A DNA stretch of 64,000 nucleotides. Source: Verrucomicrobiales bacterium (GTDB lineage: Bacteria > Verrucomicrobiota > Verrucomicrobiia > Limisphaerales > CANJXF01). Both the position numbers and the translations under genes were made by a program. This document shows, piece by piece, positions 41,017-49,231 of the stretch (the stretch's first letter is position 1; each line of letters opens with the position of its first letter). The DNA lies in NCBI GenBank assembly GCA_947478865.1, contig CANJXF010000002.1, positions 62,001 through 126,000 of the forward strand, read 5' to 3'. The notes under the pieces were generated by a model that ran no database searches, was not told where the DNA came from, and saw only the letters and a list, made by a program, of their open reading frames with translations.

Positions 41017-43721
41017 TTGGCAATAACCTCCCTTGGTTCGATCGATTCACTCACGGCATCGGCACTGCGAGTCATCACGCCGGATTCATCTGCGGTTTTT
41101 GGAAGAATGCGAAGTTCGGGTGCAATGTAAGGCGAGCTTTCACCCAACACTTTCACGCGACGACGCGCCGCCCAAAGCGCCCACGGCCCCAGAAAATTCC
41201 CCGCAATTTCCAGCAGGACGGTTTTGAAGGACCTGTTGTGTTGTCCCCTGAGCAATTGCCCAAACTGGCGCAAGTGATAGAGCGGCAGCTCAGCGAGAAT
41301 GCGCACGAGGCCCCGCCCATCGCCGTGATCCAAAACCGTTGCGAGATGGTAGGCGACGTGGCCTTTGCTATAGCGAAAAATCTGCGCGGCCAAAGCGTTC
41401 TCGTCGACACGATGCTTATGCCAGACGAACGCGGAAGGTTCGTAAACGATGGTGTGTCCCGCTTTGATTATTTTGTAAAAGAAATGGGTGTCTTCGCTGC
41501 AACCCGTCGGCATGCCCGGTCCAAGAGACTCATCGAAAAGCCCGACCGAAGGATCGCTCAGAACGCTGGAGCGAATGGCGGCATTGGCGGTTGCACCGAT
41601 TTCCCACGTTGGAACCGCTTTGCGTTTGAACGAATCAAACCATTCGCGTCCAAATTCGCGAGTCTCAAAGCCGCGCCCTAGCCCGCCGTAGTTTTCAAAT
41701 TGGTTTTGCGAATCCGTCTCCAGTTCGATCGGAAAAACATTTCCCGTCACCATCATCACGTCGTTCCTAACCAACGGCGCAATCAAGGATTCGAGCCAAT
41801 GTTCCGGCGCTATGACATCATCATCCGTCGTAACGATAACTTCGCCGCTGCTGGAGACGAAACCCGCATTCCGGGCGTACGAGGGTCCAGGTCGCGTTTC
41901 AGCGATGAGCTGTGCGACAGGAAATTCAGCCACCACCGGAGCAGTCAAACCAGAAGCCGGATTGTTATCGACCACCAGAATTTCGATGGGTCGATTCGTG
42001 CGTTGACTGGTTAACGCGGCCAAGCAACGGCGCAAATCTTTCGGTCGATCCCGGGTAGCCACCACAATAGAAACGGAAATACCGTCCGACAGTTTTGCGA
42101 CAGGATCGATTTGGCCAACGGTGCTCAAATAGTCTCTAAGCTCGCCCAGAATGCGGAACAGGAGCATCTCGGCAGACCCAAAATTTTGTGGAAAGAAAAT
42201 TTCCGTTCCGAGCTGGCCGGCAATCTCATCCGAAAGCCGGCCTAGCGAAATGGGCAAGTAACGATTTTCAATCGTCAGCGCCCCAAGGGCTTTCCCATGG
42301 CAGGTCACGAACACTCTCGTTTGAAAATACTCGGCAACATCATCGATCGGGAGGAGGCCGGCCCCGATGTCCAAGGTGCGAATCGCGATTCCAGCCCGGA
42401 TCTTTTGCGTGATCAGAGATGGATTGATGCAGGTCTCGGAAGCGGTCTGGGGACCAAATTGCGCCAAAATCGCTTCCGCTTCCTGCCGCGCCTTTTGATA
42501 GCGGAATAGGCCAACGAAACATCCGCACAGCTCACCCCAAATAAATTTGCGCGGAAAGAGTCCTGGTTTGAAGAGTGCAAGAAACATTCGCCGCACATTC
42601 CAAAAGCAAAACCACCAGAGCCCGAGCTCTGCCAAACCCATTCGCTCTTCGGGATATGCGACCGCCTGTCGGACCCAGCAGGAATAGAGGCCGATGCCGT
42701 TGCTGACGATTTGGGTTTCCAACTTGCCAAGCTCACGGCGATGCCGGTGTCGCACAAGAGCGGCAGGTTCGTAAACCAATGTGTGCCCATGCTTGAGCAC
42801 ACGAAAAAACATGTCGAGATCACCGCCTCCTTGCGTCCTGGTGCCGACGTCGAGGGCAGGATCAAAGATCCCAATGTCTGAAAAAATGGAGCGGCGGTAA
42901 GACATGTTGGCGCCCGTTCCGAACTTGCCCGCGCCGGCGTGTTGACGAGCAAGCCTGCGCCGTTCTGATTCGCTGGCCCGATACCATTTGCGATCAAAGC
43001 CACGCCCGAATCCTCCGTATTCCTCAAAGAGAAACTGCGCTTCGGTTTCCATTTCGTAAGGAACGACTAATCCAGTCACAGCCATTACGTCGGGGTTCTC
43101 CGCGAAAATAGTGGCGAGATTCTTTGTCCAAAGCCGGTCAACGATCACATCGTCGTCGGTGTAGGCCAGAATTTCACCGCGCGCTTCAATGATGGCGCGG
43201 TTGCGTGCCCAATTGAGGCCGGGGCGTGGTTCCAGAAAATAACGAACCTGCGGAAATGTTTGTTCCACCAACGTTTTGGTTTGAGAAGTGCGCGGGGCGT
43301 TGTCGATGACGAGAATCTCGAGCGGCGGAAGATCGAGCGCTTGCAGCGCAGACAGACAACGAGAGAGATTCTCAGGACGGTCCCGGGTGCAAACGGCAAC
43401 AGTTACGGTTGGTGGCTTTGCGGTTGAATTGCGCGGACGAATCTTTAAAAGCTCCGCTAGGGTCCAGTCCCTGACCGGCGCGCCATTATTCAGCGCAGTT
43501 CTCAAGCTCCGTTGGGCGATGGCAAACGCGTACTCATTCAATATCGCGGAGGCGATTCGAGAGATCCGGCAACCATCTCCTTCCACCGGAATTCGGCTGG
43601 TGCCGACGGGAACTCCATTCCAGCGAAACAGGATCTGTACGCGCGAGTAACCGGCCAATCCGTTGATCGGCCGGAGCGGTTCGGTTAATTCGACATCCAT
43701 GACCTTGATGCGCTTAAACAT
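41013..43721 (-). CDS. Double-domain family 2 glycosyltransferase
   Basis: The 902-aa protein contains two complete GT2 modules, each preceded by a roughly 95-residue domain. Module 1 (residues about 100-340) starts TVTVAVCTRDRPENLSRCLSAL and has RPGLNWARNRAIIEARGEILAYTDDDVIVD. Module 2 (about 545-790) starts SVSIVVATRDRPKDLRRCLAAL and has RPGPSYARNAGFVSSSGEVIVTTDDDVIAPEHW. Both keep the DDD metal motif and so both may be active. The N-domains (VQILFRWNGVPVGT and TRVFVTCHGKALGALTIENRYLP) are similar to each other, which points to tandem duplication. It lies in a four-gene operon with a GT2 gene upstream and the Wzm/Wzt exporter downstream, so it probably builds a repeating or branched glycan. 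Confidence 0.88.
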   Translation of the reverse strand: MFKRIKVMDVELTEPLRPINGLAGYSRVQILFRWNGVPVGTSRIPVEGDGCRISRIASAILNEYAFAIAQRSLRTALNNGAPVRDWTLAELLKIRPRNSTAKPPTVTVAVCTRDRPENLSRCLSALQALDLPPLEILVIDNAPRTSQTKTLVEQTFPQVRYFLEPRPGLNWARNRAIIEARGEILAYTDDDVIVDRLWTKNLATIFAENPDVMAVTGLVVPYEMETEAQFLFEEYGGFGRGFDRKWYRASESERRRLARQHAGAGKFGTGANMSYRRSIFSDIGIFDPALDVGTRTQGGGDLDMFFRVLKHGHTLVYEPAALVRHRHRRELGKLETQIVSNGIGLYSCWVRQAVAYPEERMGLAELGLWWFCFWNVRRMFLALFKPGLFPRKFIWGELCGCFVGLFRYQKARQEAEAILAQFGPQTASETCINPSLITQKIRAGIAIRTLDIGAGLLPIDDVAEYFQTRVFVTCHGKALGALTIENRYLPISLGRLSDEIAGQLGTEIFFPQNFGSAEMLLFRILGELRDYLSTVGQIDPVAKLSDGISVSIVVATRDRPKDLRRCLAALTSQRTNRPIEILVVDNNPASGLTAPVVAEFPVAQLIAETRPGPSYARNAGFVSSSGEVIVTTDDDVIAPEHWLESLIAPLVRNDVMMVTGNVFPIELETDSQNQFENYGGLGRGFETREFGREWFDSFKRKAVPTWEIGATANAAIRSSVLSDPSVGLFDESLGPGMPTGCSEDTHFFYKIIKAGHTIVYEPSAFVWHKHRVDENALAAQIFRYSKGHVAYHLATVLDHGDGRGLVRILAELPLYHLRQFGQLLRGQHNRSFKTVLLEIAGNFLGPWALWAARRRVKVLGESSPYIAPELRILPKTADESGVMTRSADAVSESIEPREVIAK

Positions 43722-43722
43722 T

Positions 43723-44829
43723 TTAACAGCAGACAGAACGGTGATTCGTGGTCAGCGCCCAGCGATGAACCTGGATTTTGTCCCAAAGCCTTTCTTGGCT
43801 GCGACGCGTTTCGCTTTGCTGCAGAATCTCATCAAATGAAAGGTGTGAGGGCGTTGGTGGAAACGGGTTGCGGAACTGCGCCCAGACGCGAGGGTTGCGC
43901 GTGGCTTGAAAGGCAGCGAGGCGAGCAATCCGATTAACCAAACACCGGGCAACCCAGGGCAAGGTCAGGACGGCAGCATCTTCGCGAATCGCCTTGAGCA
44001 ACCACCTGAGTGAACTACGCAAGTCTCCCGCAATGTTGCTTTTATTCGTCAGGTATAAATAAAAAATGCTTTTGGACCAGCGATAGAGGTGGGATGGAAT
44101 TTTTGGGTGCTTTCGCTGAATTTCCTCCATCACAATGGCATAGGAGCGACCCATCACTTCGTGGTTGCACGACATGCTTTCGTTGTAGCAGCGATAGGCG
44201 AAGAGATACTCCGGGACGACACAGAAATCGTACTTTTCAGCGACGCGCAGGCAAAGATCCCAATCCTCGCAGCCTTGCGCGTTGGCCGCGCGCAATCCCT
44301 CATTATATCCGCCAACCTCTTCAATGGCCGAGCGGCGGAAGACCGGCACGCTGGCGTTTCCAACAAAATTCCGCAGCACGAGCGGCTGAAAGACTTCGCC
44401 CTCCAGATCCCATGGCGCGCCGGCATCGAGAAGTCGCCCCTTCTCATCGATGGAAACGGACCAGGTGTAAGCGCATCCGCTTGCCGGCATTGCTTCAAGA
44501 CGCTGGATTTGTTTTCCAATTTTCTCTGGATACCAAATGTCGTCGGCATCAATCGGCGCAATGTAATCACCCCGCGATTGTCCGATGGCCAGATTGCGAG
44601 CTGCTGCCACTCCTTTGTTGAGTTGGCGAAAAACTTTTACCCGCGAATCCTGCGCGGCCAGTTCCTCGACAATCCTTGCCGTGCAATCTTGTGATCCGTC
44701 GTCAACGACCAGGATTTCCAGGTTTGAATACGTTTGCGTGAGAATGGAATGAAGAGTGTCACGGATGAACAGCTCAGCGTTGTAGGCCGGAACGATAGCA
44801 GAAACGAGTGGTTTTGTTTGCGACAACAT
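43723..44829 (-). CDS. Family 2 glycosyltransferase
   Basis: The 368-aa protein has a standard GT-A fold: VSAIVPAYNAELFIRDTLHSILTQTYSNLEILVVDDGSQD, GVAAARNLAIGQSRGDYIAPIDADDIWYP (DAD metal motif), VFRRSAIEEVGGYNEGLRAAN and GCEDWDLCLRVAEKYDF (the ED-W-L acceptor/catalytic region). The C-terminal 130 residues are helical and carry no TM segment. It ends one base before the double glycosyltransferase gene. It is the first gene of the exporter operon and probably adds a sugar during synthesis of the exported glycan. Confidence 0.9.
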   Translation of the reverse strand: MLSQTKPLVSAIVPAYNAELFIRDTLHSILTQTYSNLEILVVDDGSQDCTARIVEELAAQDSRVKVFRQLNKGVAAARNLAIGQSRGDYIAPIDADDIWYPEKIGKQIQRLEAMPASGCAYTWSVSIDEKGRLLDAGAPWDLEGEVFQPLVLRNFVGNASVPVFRRSAIEEVGGYNEGLRAANAQGCEDWDLCLRVAEKYDFCVVPEYLFAYRCYNESMSCNHEVMGRSYAIVMEEIQRKHPKIPSHLYRWSKSIFYLYLTNKSNIAGDLRSSLRWLLKAIREDAAVLTLPWVARCLVNRIARLAAFQATRNPRVWAQFRNPFPPTPSHLSFDEILQQSETRRSQERLWDKIQVHRWALTTNHRSVCC

Positions 44830-45098
44830 TTATTACTTGGTTTAACTCTCTAATTTCTAAAACAGGATTGGATCTGCAGCCGACGATGAGGCCCGTCCAA
44901 CCAAACCAACCTCCAATCGGCACAGCATCTCATCAATTCGGGAATTAACTGTGCTTTGCGACGGGCTGCGGGATAGAAACCGGTATAGGCGTACTTCCCA
45001 CCTACAAAGGCGAGATTCGCCGATTGACCGGATTTTTGGGAAGCCGCAGCCTGCCAAACTGCTCTTGTCTGCACGGCCTGCTCAGCTAAATTTCTCCC

Positions 45099-46205
45099 GT
45101 GATATATGACTCGTCATTGGATCAACTTCTGGAAAAGGTCTGGGAGGGCAAGCGAATTGATCAGGCGGAGGCCCTGCGCCTTTACCGGTTGCCGCTAGAG
45201 GAGATTGGCGCTCTTTCCGACCGTCGGCGCGCGCTGGCCCAAAAAGATTCTCATGCCGGGCGCGGCAATGAAATCGTTACCTACATAATCGATCGCAACA
45301 TCAATTATACGAACGTCTGCAACGTTTACTGCAAATTCTGCGCGTTCTACCGCGTCGAAAAAGACGACGATTCCTACGTCATCACCCACGAGGAGATCGA
45401 CAAGAAAATCGAGGAGACCATCGCCCTGGGCGGGACGCAGATTTTGATGCAGGGCGGACATCATCCAAAGCTCTCGATGCAGTGGTATTTGGATTTGCTC
45501 TCGCACATCAAAACGAAATATCCGCAAATCAATATTCACGGCTTCAGCCCGAGTGAATTCGTGCATTTCCAGGAAGTTTTCCAAAAGCCGGTTGAGGAGA
45601 TCATTCGTGAATTTGTCAAAGCGGGCCTTGGTTCCATTCCCGGCGGCGGTGGAGAAATTTTGGTCGACCGAGTGCGACAGCGAATCGCGCCGCTGAAGGC
45701 CATGAGCGATGAATGGCTCGGCGTGATGGACGTGGCGCATCGACTCGGACTCGCCTCGACCGCGACGATGATGTTTGGCCACGTGGAGACGGTGGAGGAA
45801 CGAATTGAGCATCTGGAACGAGTTCGCGCGCAGCAGGACCAGTCTTTGGGCTACGGCGGCTCAGGATTTACCGCGTTCATCGCCTGGACCTTTCAATCGG
45901 AGAATACGAAATTGAAAGCTCCCAACGTTGGGTCGCATGAATACCTTCGGATGCAGGCGCTATCGAGAATTTACCTCGATAATATTCCAAACATCCAAAG
46001 TTCGTGGGTCACGCAAGGCCAGGAGATTGGTCAGATCGCCCTGAAGTTTGGGGCCAATGATTTGGGCAGCATCATGATCGAAGAAAATGTCGTCAGCCAG
46101 GCGGGCACGACTTTTCAGATGGGCGTCGCCGACATGCAACGGCTCATCACGGAACTCGGCTACCAACCACGTCAGCGCGACAACTGGTATCATTTGGTGA
46201 ATTGA
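45099..46205 (+). CDS. mqnC: Cyclic dehypoxanthine futalosine synthase (menaquinone synthesis)
   Basis: The 368-aa radical SAM enzyme has the cluster motif NVYCKFCAFYR (CxxxCxxC, residues about 72-83) after ITYIIDRNINYTNVCN-like sequence. It also has GGTQILMQGGHHPKLSMQWYLDLL, INIHGFSPSEFVHF, GLGSIPGGGGEILVDRVRQRIAPLKA and ASTATMMFGHVETVEERIEHL, which are typical of MqnC rather than MqnE. It converts dehypoxanthine futalosine to the cyclic form in the futalosine pathway to menaquinone. The start codon is GTG. No other mqn gene is nearby, so the pathway is scattered. Confidence 0.93.
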   Translation: MIYDSSLDQLLEKVWEGKRIDQAEALRLYRLPLEEIGALSDRRRALAQKDSHAGRGNEIVTYIIDRNINYTNVCNVYCKFCAFYRVEKDDDSYVITHEEIDKKIEETIALGGTQILMQGGHHPKLSMQWYLDLLSHIKTKYPQINIHGFSPSEFVHFQEVFQKPVEEIIREFVKAGLGSIPGGGGEILVDRVRQRIAPLKAMSDEWLGVMDVAHRLGLASTATMMFGHVETVEERIEHLERVRAQQDQSLGYGGSGFTAFIAWTFQSENTKLKAPNVGSHEYLRMQALSRIYLDNIPNIQSSWVTQGQEIGQIALKFGANDLGSIMIEENVVSQAGTTFQMGVADMQRLITELGYQPRQRDNWYHLVN

Positions 46206-46236
46206 CCTCACCGCAGTTTTCGATTCTCATTTCTCA

Positions 46237-46968
46237 ATGATTTCTGATCCGCTCCTGAGCATTATCCTTCCCTGCTATAACGAGGAAGGAAACTTGGACA
46301 CGCTGATCACGGCCATTCGCCAATCGCTCGACCCGCAGCAGATTGCCTACGAAATCGTCATCACGGACGACTGCAGCCGCGATAACTCGTGGAAGTTGCT
46401 GAAGGAACTGGCCGCGGCCGACCCTCGGATACGGGTGCAACGTTTCGAGAAAAACGCCGGGCAATCAGCCGCGTTATGGGCGGGCATGAAAGCCGCACGG
46501 GGCCGCTACCTTACCACTCTCGATGCCGATATGCAGAACGATCCGTGCGACCTGCCGAAGTTTTTGGCCGCACTGGAAAAATTCGATTGTGTCTGCGGTT
46601 CTCGCGTTGAAAGCCGCGCCAAGGGCGATAACAAAATCCGAGTCATTTCCTCACGCATCGCAAACCGGGTCCGAAACGCTCTCAGTGGCGAAACGATCTC
46701 CGATTCCGGTTGCTGCTTTCGCGCTTTCAAACGCGAATGCATCACGGACTTAAAATTCTTCAAAGGGATGCATCGGTTCATGCCAACGCTGATTAAGATG
46801 GAAGGGTTTAGCGTGACGGAGATTCCTATTTCCACGAACCCGCGTTTCGCCGGGAAAACAAATTACGGAGTGTGGAACCGGCTTTTCTCTTCGTTTTACG
46901 ATCTGCTCGCCGTCCGATGGATGAAGAAACGAATGTTCCGCTTCAAGATCGCTGAACGGGTGAACTGA
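46237..46968 (+). CDS. GT2-family polyprenyl-phosphate glycosyltransferase (DPM-like)
   Basis: The 243-aa protein has LSIILPCYNEEGNLDTLITAI, DDCSRDNSWKLLKEL, NAGQSAALWAGMKAARGRYLTTLDADMQNDP (DAD motif), GSRVESRAKGDNKIRVISSRIANRVRNALSGETISDSGCCFRAFKRE and TNPRFAGKTNYGVWNR. The QNDP and SDSGCCFRAF segments are typical of dolichol/undecaprenyl-phosphate sugar synthases. It has no C-terminal TM pair, so it is likely a soluble or peripheral type. It sits 31 bases after mqnC, and 18 bases before a GT39-like gene which would use the lipid-linked sugar. Confidence 0.88.
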   Translation: MISDPLLSIILPCYNEEGNLDTLITAIRQSLDPQQIAYEIVITDDCSRDNSWKLLKELAAADPRIRVQRFEKNAGQSAALWAGMKAARGRYLTTLDADMQNDPCDLPKFLAALEKFDCVCGSRVESRAKGDNKIRVISSRIANRVRNALSGETISDSGCCFRAFKRECITDLKFFKGMHRFMPTLIKMEGFSVTEIPISTNPRFAGKTNYGVWNRLFSSFYDLLAVRWMKKRMFRFKIAERVN

Positions 46969-46986
46969 CCTTGGTTTTTGAGCGTG

Positions 46987-48489
46987 ATGCAAAAGGCCGT
47001 CGAACCAGAACGTTCCTTGGGCGACCCGCTTCCCGGGAACGCACCGCTTTCTCAGAGAACGTTTTTTCTCATCCTGCTTGCCTACTTTGGACTGCACACA
47101 ATTGTGCGAACCCTGATTTCCGGAACCATCGACCTTGATGAATCGGAACAACTGATCCTCACCCAAAAATTCAGCTGGGGTTACGGATCGCAGCCGCCGC
47201 TTTACACTTGGATCCAAATGGTTTTCTTCCAGGTTTTCGGCGTTTCAGTGTTTGCGCTCGCGCTGCTTAAAAACATTCTTCTCTTCAGCATTTATGTGCT
47301 GACCTACTTCAACGTGCGGTTGATCACCCGAAATCACCTCTGCGGAGTTCTGGGCGCAGTTTCATTGCTGTTCGTGCCACAGATTGTCTGGGAATCGCAG
47401 CGGGACCTGACCCATTCGATTCTCTGCACCGTTTTTGCCGCGATGACTCTCCTTATTTTCCTAAGACTGCGAATTAATTCCTCGGTGCACTATTTTGCGC
47501 TTGGAGCCTGCGCCGCGTTGGGAATCCTTTCCAAATATAACTACGCCGCCTTTTCTGTCGGACTGCTTTGCTCCGCCCTCGCTCTCAAATCGTTCCGTCC
47601 TTTGCTTCTGAACAAGCGCATCCTTTTGTCGCTGGCCACTTGCGTTCTTATGTTGTTACCGCATCTGCTCTGGGCAACGAATAATCCCGACCTGCTCTCT
47701 TCAACCGCCTACAAGTTTCATCGGCAGCAAAGCACAAGTTATCTATTGAGCGCAGCTGGGGGGCTTCTTCACCTGTTGATCGCCTGTGTCTCCTACGTTG
47801 TGTCAACATTGGCCATTATCGCGCTGATTTTTGGCAAAAAACTATTTTCAAAGAAAGAACCAGCTACCCGCGATTTCACTTCACTCGTTCTATTGAAATA
47901 CTGCTTCGTCCTAACCGGATTGGTTGTCGCCGTTCTGTTTTTCAACGTCACGAGTTTCAAAGGCCGTTGGTTCGAACCCATTTTCATCTCTCTGCCGTTG
48001 CTGGTTTTCCATCTGGGAGGACCTTTGGTGGATGGGAGAATTGCCAAGCGTTTTTTTGTCACGGGAATAACCGTTGCGCTTTCCACTTTAGCCGTCATCA
48101 GCGGGCGAATTTTTCTGGCCGAAACGGTGCATCATACGCAACTGCTGAATGCGCCGTATCGCCAACTTGCAAAAGATCTGGCGAACACCATTCCCGCTGA
48201 TGCGTTGATTCTCGCCGAAACCAAATGGGTGGGAGGCAATCTGCGTTTACTGTTCCCGAATCGGAATGTCATTGTGCCGGAGCTGGCAAGATTATACCCG
48301 GCGACCAATCGAAATTGCGTTGCCATCTGGGATGCCACCAGCCGCGAATTTCCCGGAGCACGATTCAAAGAATTTCTGAGCCAAACCTCTGGATTTACTT
48401 TGGGCGAAAAGCCAATTCTTCTGGAGAAAGAATATCAGTTTCATCGGGAGAAAAAATTTCGTCTGGGCGTTTTGGAGTTGAAAAACTGA
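46987..48489 (+). CDS. GT39/ArnT-like membrane glycosyltransferase
   Basis: Start at ATG 46987 (TTG and GTG codons 3-9 bases upstream are possible). The 500-aa protein has about 11 TM helices. A first luminal loop has SGTIDLDESEQLILTQKFSWGYGSQPPLYTWIQMVFFQVFG, the DE-containing catalytic loop of the PMT/ArnT fold. LGILSKYNYAAF and RGxFxxxxxxxL-like helices follow. The soluble C-terminal part (about residues 380-500, ADALILAETKWVGGNLRLLFPNRN) is periplasmic. It would move a sugar from a polyprenyl phosphate, likely made by the preceding GT2, to a surface acceptor. Confidence 0.85.
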   Translation: MQKAVEPERSLGDPLPGNAPLSQRTFFLILLAYFGLHTIVRTLISGTIDLDESEQLILTQKFSWGYGSQPPLYTWIQMVFFQVFGVSVFALALLKNILLFSIYVLTYFNVRLITRNHLCGVLGAVSLLFVPQIVWESQRDLTHSILCTVFAAMTLLIFLRLRINSSVHYFALGACAALGILSKYNYAAFSVGLLCSALALKSFRPLLLNKRILLSLATCVLMLLPHLLWATNNPDLLSSTAYKFHRQQSTSYLLSAAGGLLHLLIACVSYVVSTLAIIALIFGKKLFSKKEPATRDFTSLVLLKYCFVLTGLVVAVLFFNVTSFKGRWFEPIFISLPLLVFHLGGPLVDGRIAKRFFVTGITVALSTLAVISGRIFLAETVHHTQLLNAPYRQLAKDLANTIPADALILAETKWVGGNLRLLFPNRNVIVPELARLYPATNRNCVAIWDATSREFPGARFKEFLSQTSGFTLGEKPILLEKEYQFHREKKFRLGVLELKN

Positions 48490-48501
48490 AGCCAACCGTG
48501 A

Positions 48502-49215
48502 TCAGCGATCCGTTTCCAAAATGCTGGCGAACACCACTTCTTTGATTTTCCAGATCAGCGCCATCGTCATGGCAAGCGGCATCAGAATCAAAAACATCAC
48601 CAACCAGAGCCCTTGCGCCTCCACGTGCCCCAAAATGAAGCTTAGTAAATCGGGCGTATGCGAAATAAAACCAAGGGCATAGTAGGCTACCAGCAAACTG
48701 GGAATCGCGAGCAGCATGCGTCGATTGAATGTGGTAAAAAGTTTCGTTTCCAGACGAAGGGTTTCGTCGGGCAACATCGCTGCGAGCCGATGCAAAACAC
48801 GGTTCAAGATAAAGATGAACAGGAGGCTGGATCCACCAAGCAGAATGAGCGCAAGATTGTAGAGTTCGACAAACGGAAACCGATGCCACCAGAAAAGAAA
48901 CGGCGATAGGCCGAGGTTCACGATTCCAATAATTTTTGCCCGCTCCACAATGCTCTGCCAAATGCGTTCCTGGCTTTGGAAGTGGCCAATTTGAACCAAC
49001 CCATAGACCAACAAACCGCTGGCGAAAACTGGCGGCAGAATTGCAAAGGCTCCCATTGCGTCAAAAAAATCGGTGCGCGCCGTCTGGATGTAAACGAGCA
49101 GCGTCAAAGGGAGTCCCCAGAATAAGGCCGATAATCCACGAACCAAGCGGCCAAGCCGGCGCAACAATTCCGCTTTAGCCGCCGACTCAGTGGGTTGAGA
49201 TGACATAGCGATCAC
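48502..49215 (-). CDS. Six-to-seven-TM membrane protein of unknown function
   Basis: The 237-aa protein (a second ATG lies at 49206) has hydrophobic segments at about residues 30-45, 55-75, 95-112, 118-140, 170-190 and 205-225. Notable stretches are LLRRLGRLVRGLSALFWGLPLTLLVYIQTARTDFF and LETKLFTTFNRRMLLAIPSLLVAYYALGF. I do not recognise a family. It follows speA by 16 bases on the same strand and may be co-transcribed with it. Confidence 0.6.
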   Translation of the reverse strand: MIAMSSQPTESAAKAELLRRLGRLVRGLSALFWGLPLTLLVYIQTARTDFFDAMGAFAILPPVFASGLLVYGLVQIGHFQSQERIWQSIVERAKIIGIVNLGLSPFLFWWHRFPFVELYNLALILLGGSSLLFIFILNRVLHRLAAMLPDETLRLETKLFTTFNRRMLLAIPSLLVAYYALGFISHTPDLLSFILGHVEAQGLWLVMFLILMPLAMTMALIWKIKEVVFASILETDR

Positions 49216-49231
49216 GGATTGCGCGATCTCT

